Positions 20,805 to 30,703 are shown, counted from the stretch's first letter. The stretch is DNA of 64,000 bases from Erysipelotrichaceae bacterium (GCA_015058875.1 SVBN01000004.1:1-64000), one strand, 5' to 3'. The notes: generated from the letters alone by a model not told the origin. Made by a program: numbers and translations.

Positions 20805-21346
20805 CAGTCCGGTCTCCGTTTCAGAAGAACATCCAGTTCTTCAATCGTATCCGCAAAGCTGATTCTCTCTTTCATTGCCGGATTTACAAATCCTTCTTCC
20901 GCCATATGTCTCAGCATTGCCTTCATCGGTTCATAGAACCCATTGATATTCAGAAAGATGCAGGGACATTTTGTATGATTCAGATTATGCATGGTCATGA
21001 TCTCGGAAATCTCATCCAATGTTCCGATGCCGCCGGGGAACGCGATAAATGCATCGCCGAGCTCGATCATCTTCGCTTTTCTTTCCTGCATGTCTTTTGT
21101 GACAATCAGTTCGGTTATTTGATCATGCTGGGCTTCCGCTTCAATGAAGAACACCGGTTCCACGCCGATGACTTTCCCGCCATGTTCCAGCACCGCATCC
21201 GCCAGTGCACCCATCAGCCCCATGCTGGAGCCGCCGTATACAAGCGTGTGCCCGTGATCTCCGATGTAGGCACCGAGCTCTTTCACTGTCTCCTTATATA
21301 TTTCCCTGTTTCCCGAACGGGATCCCAGATATACCGTTATATTCAT
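20804..21346 (-). CDS. LOG family (TIGR00730-like) Rossmann protein
   Basis: Motifs LVYGGSSMGLMGALADA and AFPGGIGTLDEISEIMT; start at MNITVYLGSR. Confidence 0.88.
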   Translation of the reverse strand: MNITVYLGSRSGNREIYKETVKELGAYIGDHGHTLVYGGSSMGLMGALADAVLEHGGKVIGVEPVFFIEAEAQHDQITELIVTKDMQERKAKMIELGDAFIAFPGGIGTLDEISEIMTMHNLNHTKCPCIFLNINGFYEPMKAMLRHMAEEGFVNPAMKERISFADTIEELDVLLKRRPD

Positions 21347-21415
21347 ATCAACCTCCGCGCTATGCTTATGATACACGAAACAGTTGTGTTATTGTTATTG
21401 AGGAGGACTCCGTTT

Positions 21416-22456
21416 ATGTCAGAATATACAATTTCAGAAGTATACCGCAGTGACAAAAGAGCATATGCCCAGATTGACCGGCTGCTGGATCAGGAAGGCA
21501 TCCGCAGGGATCCGAACCTGGACTATACATGCGCCATGTACGATGAGGATATGCATATCATTGCGACCGGAAGCTGCTTCGGGAATACGCTCCGCTGCAT
21601 GGCAGTGGACCATACCCATCAGGGAGAAGGATTGATGAATGAAATTGTATCCCATCTGATCGATGTTCAGTCCAATCGGGGCAACATCCATCTGTTTCTG
21701 TATACCAAGTGCAGTTCCGAGAAGTTTTTTGCGAGTCTCGGCTTCCATGAAATTGCCAGAATTGAAGATCAGATCGTATTCATGGAGAACCGGAGAACCG
21801 GATTCGACAGCTGGCTGAATTCCCTGGAGACAAAAGACGGAAAGACAATCGGAGCTGTTGTCATGAACGCCAATCCGTTTACGCTCGGTCATCAGTATCT
21901 GGCAGAATATGCTTCCGCGCATTGTGATGTGCTGCATCTGTTTATGGTCAGTGAAGACGCAAGCATCTTCCCGTTTCATGCAAGAAAAAAGATGGTCATG
22001 GACGGAACCGCCCATCTGAAGAACATTATCTATCATGACAGCGGTCCGTATATCATCTCTGCCGCAACGTTCCCGAGCTATTTCCAGAAGGATGAACGGG
22101 CAGTCATTGAAAGCCATGCGATGCTGGATCTGACCGTATTCACCAAAATCGCAAAGCGGCTCGGCATCAATGTCCGCTTTGTCGCGGAAGAACCGACCAG
22201 TCTTGTGACCGGCATCTACAACGACATCATGTCTTCCCTGCTGGAAGAAAACGGGATCCGCTGTGAAATCATTGAGCGTAAAAAAAGCGGAGATATGGTG
22301 ATCAGTGCCTCCACCGTCCGTCAGGCAATCCATGACGGAAACCGTGAACTGCTGGAACAGCTTGTGCCTGAAACCACTCTGAACTGGCTGGACAGTGAAG
22401 AAGCGGTACCGGTCATCAATAAAATCAGAAAATCAACCGATCTGATTCACTACTAG
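21416..22456 (+). CDS. citC: [Citrate (pro-3S)-lyase] ligase
   Basis: N-terminal GNAT-like plus nucleotidyltransferase (IGAVVMNANPFTLGHQYLAEYA); AGGAGG ribosome site; the ORF-track start 20774 is an upstream extension. Confidence 0.88.
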   Translation: MSEYTISEVYRSDKRAYAQIDRLLDQEGIRRDPNLDYTCAMYDEDMHIIATGSCFGNTLRCMAVDHTHQGEGLMNEIVSHLIDVQSNRGNIHLFLYTKCSSEKFFASLGFHEIARIEDQIVFMENRRTGFDSWLNSLETKDGKTIGAVVMNANPFTLGHQYLAEYASAHCDVLHLFMVSEDASIFPFHARKKMVMDGTAHLKNIIYHDSGPYIISAATFPSYFQKDERAVIESHAMLDLTVFTKIAKRLGINVRFVAEEPTSLVTGIYNDIMSSLLEENGIRCEIIERKKSGDMVISASTVRQAIHDGNRELLEQLVPETTLNWLDSEEAVPVINKIRKSTDLIHY

Positions 22457-22464
22457 GAGGGTGT

Positions 22465-22989
22465 ATGGAAGGAAAAGAAATCGTACTGGAGGAAATGCTG
22501 GCATTCCGGGAGAAACGTGCGGATTTCCAGCAGAAGCTGATGCAGGATACAAAAGCACCGGTCATATCCTTCTCCATGAATATTCCCGGTCCCATCAAAA
22601 CAAATGAGCGGATCAGAAAGGTGTTTGATCTCGGAAAACAGGAACTGATGAAACAGCTGCAGGAACAGCACATTCCCTGCGGTCATATGATAGAAATCCA
22701 TGAAGCCTGCGGGGATGAACTGCTGTTCTCCGTACAGGCAGATCCGGAAGTCATCAAGGATATTACGGTCGGAATCGAAGAACAGCATCCGCTGGGAAGG
22801 CTGTTTGATATGGATGTCATTGATACGGACGGCAAAAAGCTTTCCCGGCAGGTATACCGCAAGTGTCTGATCTGCGACAGACAGGCACAGGAATGTGCGC
22901 GTTCCAGAGCCCATTCCGTAAAGGAAATGCAGGACGCAATTGACGCTCTGATCAATGCTCATCTTCCTGCAGGAGGTCAGTCACGCTGA
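22465..22989 (+). CDS. citX: Holo-ACP synthase CitX-like (citrate lyase prosthetic-group transferase)
   Basis: CitX-like DKKxLSRQ..RKCLICDRQAQECARSRAHS; adjacent to citC. Confidence 0.82.
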   Translation: MEGKEIVLEEMLAFREKRADFQQKLMQDTKAPVISFSMNIPGPIKTNERIRKVFDLGKQELMKQLQEQHIPCGHMIEIHEACGDELLFSVQADPEVIKDITVGIEEQHPLGRLFDMDVIDTDGKKLSRQVYRKCLICDRQAQECARSRAHSVKEMQDAIDALINAHLPAGGQSR

Positions 22990-23831
22990 TGAAAAACATA
23001 ACAATGAAAAAGATCATTGCACTGGTAAAAAAGGTTCTGAAGATCTCTTCGGACCATGATCTGGCGGTCTATGCAGGATATTCCACGCTGTATATCCTGA
23101 CAGCAGCGATTCCGCTTCTGATGGTGATTGTTGCGGCGGTTTACCTGATGCCCGGATTCTCGATTGACGATTTCCAGGCATTCCTCTTCCAGTTCATTCC
23201 CGAAGTACCGGAAATACAGAACCTGCTCGCCAATATTATCCGGAACCTGAGTTCTCAGACATCATCCTTTGTGGCATCTGTTTCCGCAGTCACTTCCATC
23301 TGGTCCGCAAGTGCCGGCATCTCCGCCATTCAGAAAGGACTGGACAAGCTGTACGGAACTTCCAGCAAGGGTCTGATGGCCAAGGTCAAGGCGCTGCTGT
23401 ATACAGTACTGTTTACCTTTCAGATTCTGGCCATGCTGGTATTCCAGGTGCTCGGTTCCTCCATCAAGGGGATTCTGAGATCACTGGCTTCCAGCTTTGT
23501 GATCCTGAAGGGAATAGAGAAGTTCGCGTCCGTGATCAATGCCAGCAGTATCATCGTCGGTCTGATTACCGTTGTAGTCATCCTGTTAACCTATACCTAT
23601 CTTCCCGGAGGAAAACGGGTATTGAAAAAACAGGTGCCGGGTGCGGTATTCACCGCAGTGATCTGGGTGATCTTCTCAATCGTTTTCTCCGTATTTATCC
23701 CCCGCTTCTGGAAGGCGTCTTCCCTGTACGGATCACTGGCGTCGATCTTCCTGATGACAATGTGGCTGAGGATAATGATCACAATCCTGTTCTACGGTGC
23801 CTGCCTGAATGAAGGTCTGAAATCAGAATAA
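22989..23831 (+). CDS. YihY/BrkB-family membrane protein
   Basis: YihY-like (YAGYSTLYILTAAIPLLMVIVAAVYL; LYGSLASIFLMTMWLRIMITILFYGACLNEGL). Confidence 0.85.
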   Translation: MKNITMKKIIALVKKVLKISSDHDLAVYAGYSTLYILTAAIPLLMVIVAAVYLMPGFSIDDFQAFLFQFIPEVPEIQNLLANIIRNLSSQTSSFVASVSAVTSIWSASAGISAIQKGLDKLYGTSSKGLMAKVKALLYTVLFTFQILAMLVFQVLGSSIKGILRSLASSFVILKGIEKFASVINASSIIVGLITVVVILLTYTYLPGGKRVLKKQVPGAVFTAVIWVIFSIVFSVFIPRFWKASSLYGSLASIFLMTMWLRIMITILFYGACLNEGLKSE

Positions 23832-23866
23832 TCTGCATAACAATAAAAATCCGATATACTGTATCC

Positions 23867-25648
23867 ATGCACAAAGATTACAGTTCCATCGGATTTTCTG
23901 TTTTTCTGGTATTTATATCGCTGATTCTTACGGCTGTTCTGGAGCTGAACAGAAATACCGTTCCCGGTTTTGTTCTGCTTATTCTCCTGGCAGTTCTGTT
24001 CGGACGCATCCGGGCGAGGTATCCTTTCCGTGGCTTTCTGAAGAAACTGCTGAGCTGGATCTGCTTTTTCCTGCTGTATGCCGGCATACTGTTTCTAACC
24101 TGGCCGCCGGTAAAAAGCGTTCCGGCAGTCTCTTATCCCAATCCGGAATATACGGATATCATCTCCGTGGAACAGGGAGAACTTCGGGGCGTGCTGAGTG
24201 AAGACGGATCGGTGGAAATCTATGCCGGAATCCCTTACGCAAAACCTCCGGTCAATGATCTTCGGTGGAAGGAACCGCAGGATCCGGAACCCTGGGACGG
24301 CGTGCTTGATGCGGTTACGTTTGCGCCGATGTCCATGCAGGTAACGAATCTTCCGATCTACTCTTCCCTTGCTCAGATCATCGGATATCATGACTATCAG
24401 ATTTCACTGCAGGACAATTACCGGGAACCGGTCAGCGAAGATTCGCTGTATCTGAATATCTGGAAGCCGGCGGGAGATGTGTCAGACCTTCCGGTTGTTG
24501 TATATATCCACGGCGGATCCCTGCAGACAGGACAGCCCTGGTATGCGGACTATGCCGGAACAGGACTGGCGAAGCAGGATGTGATTGTTGTCAATATGGG
24601 ATACCGTCTCGGCGTCTTCGGCTTTTATGCGGATGAGGACCTTGCGGAAGAATCAGAGCATCATACCACCGGAAACTACGGACTTCTGGATCAGATCAAA
24701 GCATTGGAATGGGTCAGGGATAATATCGCCTCTTTCGGAGGAGATCCCGATAATGTCACGCTTGCAGGAGAATCCGCCGGGTCTGCATGCGTCAGTGCGT
24801 TATGCACGTCGCTTCTGGCAGAAGGACTGTTTGTCCGGGCGGTCGGAGAAAGCTCTTCCGTTGCATCAGTATCTCCGCCGCATTCCTTCCGCCTCTTGGA
24901 TGAAGCATTGAAATCCGGAAATGAGCTGAAACAGCGGCATAATGTTACCTCCGTACAGGAATTAAGAGCGCTTCCCGCAGAGGAGCTTGTCTCTGAAGCA
25001 GCCTCCCAGCATCACATTACGGTTGACGGATATGTGCTGACGGAAACTCCTTATGAATCGTATCAAAAAGGAATTCATAATGAACAGCAGCTCCTGCATG
25101 GATACAACAGTGAAGAATCCGCTCCGTTCCTGCTGTTTGACAAAACAAATCTGAAGAACTGGCAGGAAAAGGTACAGACCTGGCTCGGGGAATATGCGGA
25201 TGAAGTGATCTCTCTTTATCCGTGTGAAACCGATGAGGATGCGGCAGAAGCATGGGCCGATATCTACGGCTCGCTGTTCTTCGGTTATCCCCATTACTGC
25301 TGGAACCGGATGGCCGGTGAAAATGATATTCCCGTATACGAATATCTGTTCTCGAAAACAAACGGAAGACTCGGCCCGTGGCATTCCGGTGAAGAAGTAT
25401 ATCTGTACGGCAATATTCCTGAGAATTCCGATCTGTATACTACTGATGACAGACAGCTCTCAAAGATGATGTCCGGTTATTTTGCCTCATTCGCTAAGGA
25501 CGGTGATCCGAACGGACCCGGACTGCCGGAATGGCGGGAGACCTCCGGCTCACGGGAACTGATGGAATTCGGCGATCATATCGGCATGATTGAAGAGAAA
25601 CATCTGGCACTGTATGAAATTCTGGACCGGATGTACGGCTGGAAATGA
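23867..25648 (+). CDS. Membrane-anchored type-B carboxylesterase/lipase
   Basis: N-terminal TM segments; IPYAKPPVNDLRWKEPQ, EDSLYLNIW, catalytic GESAGSACV. Confidence 0.88.
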   Translation: MHKDYSSIGFSVFLVFISLILTAVLELNRNTVPGFVLLILLAVLFGRIRARYPFRGFLKKLLSWICFFLLYAGILFLTWPPVKSVPAVSYPNPEYTDIISVEQGELRGVLSEDGSVEIYAGIPYAKPPVNDLRWKEPQDPEPWDGVLDAVTFAPMSMQVTNLPIYSSLAQIIGYHDYQISLQDNYREPVSEDSLYLNIWKPAGDVSDLPVVVYIHGGSLQTGQPWYADYAGTGLAKQDVIVVNMGYRLGVFGFYADEDLAEESEHHTTGNYGLLDQIKALEWVRDNIASFGGDPDNVTLAGESAGSACVSALCTSLLAEGLFVRAVGESSSVASVSPPHSFRLLDEALKSGNELKQRHNVTSVQELRALPAEELVSEAASQHHITVDGYVLTETPYESYQKGIHNEQQLLHGYNSEESAPFLLFDKTNLKNWQEKVQTWLGEYADEVISLYPCETDEDAAEAWADIYGSLFFGYPHYCWNRMAGENDIPVYEYLFSKTNGRLGPWHSGEEVYLYGNIPENSDLYTTDDRQLSKMMSGYFASFAKDGDPNGPGLPEWRETSGSRELMEFGDHIGMIEEKHLALYEILDRMYGWK

Positions 25649-25681
25649 AATGTACCTGCGGATCTGCAGGTACATTTTTTT
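25648..25681. terminator. Bidirectional-type intrinsic terminator between convergent genes
   Basis: AAATGTACCTGC-GGATCT-GCAGGTACATTT plus T-run (12-bp perfect stem). Confidence 0.8.
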
Positions 25682-27078
25682 CAGTCTTTCGGATGATTGA
25701 CGATCCCTTCGAACAGGATACTGCCGTCGTAGGAAGTCAGTGCAAAATAGAACGGGCGGTCCAGCGAAAACGGAATGATTTCTTCCGGCGGCATACCTGC
25801 CCCGGCTGCCGCAAGAACGGTGAACGCAGCCGCAAATACCCCTTCTTCGTCAGTTGTCAGTCTCGCGGCATGCACTGCCTGATCCAGGGTGATTCCTTTT
25901 TCATCACTCAGCGGAGTGAAGTCGGATACGTTCCGGTCAAACACATCGGTGATGCCCAATGTCTTCAGATCTTCTCTCAGATCCCTGTCGCTGAGAATGT
26001 CCAGTTTCGGAATGCTCATATCAATTTTGCTGTAAGCGGTATGTCCGGCAATGTCATATTCTGTCAGTACCTGACTGACTGTTTTCTCATTCAGCAGTTC
26101 CCTGACATCCACGTCTTCATCCGGCAGGAAGAAATACATAGCGCCGCTGTTTTCCAAAGGGAGGCTGATTGCGGAATAACTGTCAAAATAATAATACGTT
26201 CCGAGTCTGAGCGCATGCATCATCTCACACGGAACATCACCCTGCGGTGCATGGAAAATACCTTCATCCGTATTCAGCGGATCAAATTCATCCATCCATT
26301 TTGCTTTATACAGGATCGCGGATGCCAGAGCCAGTCTTGTCAGTTCTGAAAGTTCAATCTGTTCCGCCTGATCTTTGAGCAGACCGCCGGTCGCCTCATT
26401 CAGCCATGCCTGCAGTGCCGCATTCATTTCAGCCGATCCTGCTTCTCCGTAATAGGAATCCGCATAATAATATTCCGCCAGGTTCTTCAGCAGCTCTTCA
26501 CGGACCGGATAACCCTGATCGATCCATACGGAATCCGACAGAATGCTGGTCAGTCCCTTTCCCGTACTGTAATTTGTTTTCCACAATGCAGGTATCGCTG
26601 TCCGCAGCTCCTGTACGGAACCGACCCCGAGCAGATCCATAATCTGCTTTTCTGTATTTCCGCCGGTGCATTCCGCCAGCATGCTCAGGGCAATGTACAG
26701 ATTCAGCGGTGCGTACAGACTGTTTTCTGTTTCGTCTGCATTCAGCAGTACCGGACGTACTTTTTCACTGAAGCCGCCGATCAGTGAAACGTATGGCTGC
26801 GATTGTTCTTTCGATTCGAATCTGTTCTGATACCATTCCGACTGGGCATCAAACCATTCATTATCAGACGCAAAGTCTTCCCGTATCGGATATTCTCTGA
26901 TCTCCGGATATTCCGCTTTCACAGCTTCTGCCATGGCTGCCGGTGCAGGAGCTGCAGAGGCCGGCGTCTCCGTCTCTGCCGTAACGGACGGATCCGGAAC
27001 CGGAGCCGGTTCCTTTTCCGCGGGAGCGCATCCTGCCAGCAGGAATAATGCAAGCAGGATCTGTATCTTCTTTTTCAT
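25681..27078 (-). CDS. Serpin-family lipoprotein
   Basis: Lipobox LFLLAGCA; serpin motifs LNLYIALSMLAECTGGNTEKQI, hinge/RCL DEEGVFAAAFTVLAAAGAGMPPEEI, FSLDRPFYFALTS. Confidence 0.88.
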   Translation of the reverse strand: MKKKIQILLALFLLAGCAPAEKEPAPVPDPSVTAETETPASAAPAPAAMAEAVKAEYPEIREYPIREDFASDNEWFDAQSEWYQNRFESKEQSQPYVSLIGGFSEKVRPVLLNADETENSLYAPLNLYIALSMLAECTGGNTEKQIMDLLGVGSVQELRTAIPALWKTNYSTGKGLTSILSDSVWIDQGYPVREELLKNLAEYYYADSYYGEAGSAEMNAALQAWLNEATGGLLKDQAEQIELSELTRLALASAILYKAKWMDEFDPLNTDEGIFHAPQGDVPCEMMHALRLGTYYYFDSYSAISLPLENSGAMYFFLPDEDVDVRELLNEKTVSQVLTEYDIAGHTAYSKIDMSIPKLDILSDRDLREDLKTLGITDVFDRNVSDFTPLSDEKGITLDQAVHAARLTTDEEGVFAAAFTVLAAAGAGMPPEEIIPFSLDRPFYFALTSYDGSILFEGIVNHPKD

Positions 27079-27746
27079 CAGTGGATCTCCTCAATCAGCT
27101 TCTGCATTTCTTCTTCCGTCACTTCATCATAGACGGTGATATGGTAGGTAAATCCGTCTTCCGTCCATTCAGCTTCTGTCGTTCCGTCTTCAGCTTCTTT
27201 GTATTCACCATAGATCATCGGCGGATCAGAGGACCTGTATTCCTCTTCCGAAGCCGGACGGCGTGTGATCACCAGACCGGTTTCGCTGTTCTCATTTCTG
27301 TAAACTGCTTCCGCTCCGGATTCATTGTATGTGACTTCCGCCAGTACATATGCTCCGTATTCCTGCGGACACATCAGCTGTACAGAAGCGGCGGCAACTG
27401 ATTCCGCAGCTGCATTCTGCGGCGCTTCGTCAGCTTCCTCGATGCTTTCCGGTGCACCGGCACCTGCGGCCGGAATTTCGTCCGGCATACCGCCTTCATC
27501 ATTTACCGCAAGGCTCTGCTGCAGCATCGGTGCACTTCCTCCGGAAGCACCTTTGCCCATTCCGATCCTTCCGGTAATGAATGTAAAGGACAGCAGCAGT
27601 ACCGCCATCACAGCCGCTCCTCTCAGCCATTGCTTAGCCTGCGGCAGGATCAGGCGTCTTTTCTCCTGCTTTTCCGCAGGGGCGGCTTCTTCAATGAACT
27701 GTTCATCGATATCGGTCATTGCCCGCATCAGATCCATCTCTTTCAT
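27078..27746 (-). CDS. Single-TM anti-sigma-like membrane protein
   Basis: Cytoplasmic N-terminus, one TM (GAAVMAVLLLSFTFITG), extracytoplasmic C-terminus; overlaps the ECF sigma gene by 4 nt and the serpin gene by 1 nt. Confidence 0.65.
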   Translation of the reverse strand: MKEMDLMRAMTDIDEQFIEEAAPAEKQEKRRLILPQAKQWLRGAAVMAVLLLSFTFITGRIGMGKGASGGSAPMLQQSLAVNDEGGMPDEIPAAGAGAPESIEEADEAPQNAAAESVAAASVQLMCPQEYGAYVLAEVTYNESGAEAVYRNENSETGLVITRRPASEEEYRSSDPPMIYGEYKEAEDGTTEAEWTEDGFTYHITVYDEVTEEEMQKLIEEIH

Positions 27747-28303
27747 ACCGCGTAGCCCTCCTTCTGCAGGTAATCCCGCAGTTTTTCTCTTGTTCTCAGG
27801 AGCGACATTTTGACCTTGGATTCACTCATTCCGTATTCATCCGCAATTTCCTTTACCGGACTCATATACCAGTATCTGCGGACAAAGATCTTTCTTGTTT
27901 CGCTGTTCAGCCCCTTCAGAAATTCATTGATCAGATCCGAAAGCAGATAGGCGTCGACCGTCGCTTCAACACTCTCTCCGCTTCCGATAATCTCGCTCAG
28001 TTCATCCAGCGCTGCCGGCATCTCCCCGGCTCCCCGTTTTTCCGCTGTCATACGTTCATACATATTCAGTGCAATATTTCTGGTAATCTTTCCGAGAAAC
28101 GGACCGAGCTTCTCCGGTTTATGCGGCGGCATAGCTGTCCAGGCATTCCGGTATGTATCATTGACGCATTCTTCCGAATCGGCGTCATTAAAGAGAATCC
28201 GGTAAGCGATGGATTTCAGATACCTTCCGTATTTATTCATGGTTTCCAGAATGGCCTGTTCTGCCCGTTTCCAGTAAAGGGCAACAATCTCACTGTCTTC
28301 CAT
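27743..28303 (-). CDS. RNA polymerase sigma factor, ECF/sigma-70 family
   Basis: Sigma2-like (AYRILFNDADSEECVNDTYRNAWTAMPP) and sigma4-like (EIADEYGMSESKVKMSLLRTREKLRDYL); start at MEDSEIV with GGAGGA upstream. Confidence 0.88.
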   Translation of the reverse strand: MEDSEIVALYWKRAEQAILETMNKYGRYLKSIAYRILFNDADSEECVNDTYRNAWTAMPPHKPEKLGPFLGKITRNIALNMYERMTAEKRGAGEMPAALDELSEIIGSGESVEATVDAYLLSDLINEFLKGLNSETRKIFVRRYWYMSPVKEIADEYGMSESKVKMSLLRTREKLRDYLQKEGYAV

Positions 28304-28353
28304 GCACTCCTCCTTCAACCTGATACACAGGAAATATGCCTGATGCGTCACAG

Positions 28354-29643
28354 TTATTCTTCTTTTAATACAACTTCTATCACTGTATCTGTCTGATCCG
28401 GGAGTACCGGATCCTCCCTGGTATCCGCAAATACAAGTTCCGGATAGTTTGAGGTAATCCAGCTGTCGGAGATTCTGACCGGATTCCCGCACAGCATCCG
28501 GATGGAAGCGATCTGTTCTTTCCTGATACCGGGCAGCGGTATCCCTCCGAACTGGTTTTCAAACACATGATAATAGATTCTGTTTCCGTTCCGGGTGATC
28601 CTGCCGTATTCCGGTTTCTCAATTCCGCTGTATCCGCAGGAATGAATGGATTCCCGATTGACGGACATCCAGTCACCGATTTCTTTCAATATGGAAATCT
28701 GTTCTTCCGGCAATGCACCTTCTTCATCCGGCGAGATATTCAGAAGAAGATTTCCTCCCTTGGATACGCATTCGACAAGTTTCTGTATGATCATGCATGC
28801 AGGTTTGTAGTAATGGTCGTCCCGGCAGTATCCCCAATGATTATTCATGGTCACGCACGCCTCCCACATCACCGGATCTCCCTGGTAATTGCGGATGCCA
28901 TTCGGCGGAATGATCTGTTCCGGAGTAACAAAGTCCCCGGAAGTGATCTCCGGACGTTCCTCAATCAGTGAACCGAAGCCCTCGCCGCTGGCTTCCATAC
29001 GGTTGTTCAGAATGATATCCGGCTGCAGGGAGCGGATCATCCGGACCAGTTCTTCCCCGTGCCAGGTATCCGCCCGCATCTCATCATAGGAAAAATCCGT
29101 CCAAAGCAGGTCGATTTTACCGTAATTTGAGCATAATTCTTTGATCTGGCCATGCATATACTCCAGATACCGGCTGAAATCATACCGGTAATCCTGATAT
29201 TCCGGATTGTCCCGTTCCGGATGGTGCCGGTCCCCGTAATGCGGATAATCCGGGTGATGCCAGTCCAGAAGCGAATAATAAAGACCGACTTTCAGGCCTT
29301 CCTTCCGGAATGCTTCGATAAACTCCCGGATAAAATCGTATCCGCAATCATGCATTGAACTGTAATCCGTCAGAGCCGAATCATACATACAGTAACCGTC
29401 ATGATGCTTTGCGGTCATCACCGCATATTCCATGCCTGCATGTTTTGCCAGACGGGCCATTTCAGCCGCATCAAACCGTTCCGGATGAAATGCATCGACA
29501 TACGGCTGATAATCCTGAATACTCAGACGTTCATCCGAGCGTACCCATTCTCCTCTTGCCGGTACGGCATATACGCCCCAGTGGATAAACATGCCGAAGC
29601 GCGCTTCTTTATACCACTTTATTCTTTCATCATATGATTTCAT
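28354..29643 (-). CDS. Alpha-L-fucosidase (GH29)
   Basis: GH29 motifs WYKEARFGMFIHWGVYAVPARGEW, TAKHHDGYCMYDS, IDLLWTDFSYDEM. Confidence 0.9.
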   Translation of the reverse strand: MKSYDERIKWYKEARFGMFIHWGVYAVPARGEWVRSDERLSIQDYQPYVDAFHPERFDAAEMARLAKHAGMEYAVMTAKHHDGYCMYDSALTDYSSMHDCGYDFIREFIEAFRKEGLKVGLYYSLLDWHHPDYPHYGDRHHPERDNPEYQDYRYDFSRYLEYMHGQIKELCSNYGKIDLLWTDFSYDEMRADTWHGEELVRMIRSLQPDIILNNRMEASGEGFGSLIEERPEITSGDFVTPEQIIPPNGIRNYQGDPVMWEACVTMNNHWGYCRDDHYYKPACMIIQKLVECVSKGGNLLLNISPDEEGALPEEQISILKEIGDWMSVNRESIHSCGYSGIEKPEYGRITRNGNRIYYHVFENQFGGIPLPGIRKEQIASIRMLCGNPVRISDSWITSNYPELVFADTREDPVLPDQTDTVIEVVLKEE

Positions 29644-29694
29644 ATTCCGGATCTCCTGTTACCATCATATCCGATCCTCTGCATAATGCCCATA

Positions 29695-29720
29695 CAAAAA
29701 GCTGTGCCGGCACACAGCTT
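29695..29720 (-). terminator. Intrinsic terminator after MBL-fold gene
   Basis: AAGCTGTG ... CACAGCTTTTTG on minus strand. Confidence 0.65.
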
Positions 29721-29725
29721 CATGA

Positions 29726-30544
29726 TTATTCTGCATTCTCCGGAATGTAATAAATATTTCCCGTTTTCCCGTCTAGACGCTTTTCATATTTATCAGTCAG
29801 ATCCACAGCCTTTGCGGCAAAGCATTTGCGGCCGTGTCTCAGCACCTCAAAATGATCATCTGTCCCGTTCAGAATCTCCCTGCAGCACTCAATATCATCA
29901 TCCAGCACATCGAGCGGACATTCCAGTTCGTTGTGGCTCCGCCAGATCAGATCATAGGTTCCGTCATATTCCTTCAGGTGTTCCAGCGCCTTCAGATAAT
30001 CCGATACATAGTGACCCGGAGAAAGCAGACCGAGTCTTCTGCCGCAGGCATCGCCATATATGATGATCCTCTCTTCCTTCAGCAGGAACATGACCGATCC
30101 GAAGCTGTGACCGGGTACTTCGATGACTTTCAGCGTGATGCCTCCCAGATCAAATTCATCTCTTTCCGATAATTCCTGCAGTGCACCCTGAAACTGCGGC
30201 GCATAATCCTCTTTGGGTATATCCGCAAAATCCTTTTTCCGGGACAGACGCTCATATCTTTTTTCAATACTTTGGCATCCGAAGCAGCCTTCCCAGTCCT
30301 TCCGGTTCAGATAAACATGTTCAAACCATCCGATTCCGCCGGAATGGTCGCTGTGATTGTGAGTCAGCAGCACGGTCACTTTCCTGTCTGTAAGTGTCCG
30401 TACATATTCCCTGATATTTCCGATGCCGTAGCCTGTATCGATCAATACCGATTTCTCTGTTCCTTCAATCAGGAACATGTACACATCGTGGTCAATAATC
30501 TGAATAACGGACGGATGAATTCTGCGGTGTGTAAAGCTGTTCAT
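29726..30544 (-). CDS. MBL-fold metallo-hydrolase
   Basis: LLTHNHSDHSGGIGWF and PGHSFGSVMFL motifs; start at MNSFTHRR with AGAGG upstream. Confidence 0.88.
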   Translation of the reverse strand: MNSFTHRRIHPSVIQIIDHDVYMFLIEGTEKSVLIDTGYGIGNIREYVRTLTDRKVTVLLTHNHSDHSGGIGWFEHVYLNRKDWEGCFGCQSIEKRYERLSRKKDFADIPKEDYAPQFQGALQELSERDEFDLGGITLKVIEVPGHSFGSVMFLLKEERIIIYGDACGRRLGLLSPGHYVSDYLKALEHLKEYDGTYDLIWRSHNELECPLDVLDDDIECCREILNGTDDHFEVLRHGRKCFAAKAVDLTDKYEKRLDGKTGNIYYIPENAE

Positions 30545-30652
30545 ATAGTTAAATACCTCTTCTGATCTGAACATACACCCGTAAATCCGTCATCTCGCTG
30601 TCTGAAAACAGCGGATGATGAGATCAGATTTCTGATTATCCTCCGAGGCATA

Positions 30653-30690
30653 TAAAAAGACTGAAGGTTTTCAGTTCCTTCAGTCTCTGC
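30653..30690 (-). terminator. Intrinsic terminator after metG
   Basis: AGACTGAAGG-AACTGAAAA-CCTTCAGTCTTTTT on minus strand. Confidence 0.75.
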
Positions 30691-30703
30691 AATTGTGATA
30701 TGT

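Noticed and set aside
20774-21415. N-terminal extension of the 560-aa citC ORF
   Set aside because: Overlaps the divergent LOG-family gene; AGGAGG plus ATG at 21416 gives a normal CitC length
21434-22333. 299-aa minus-strand ORF antisense to citC
   Set aside because: Antisense artefact; citC has a strong ribosome site and conserved motifs
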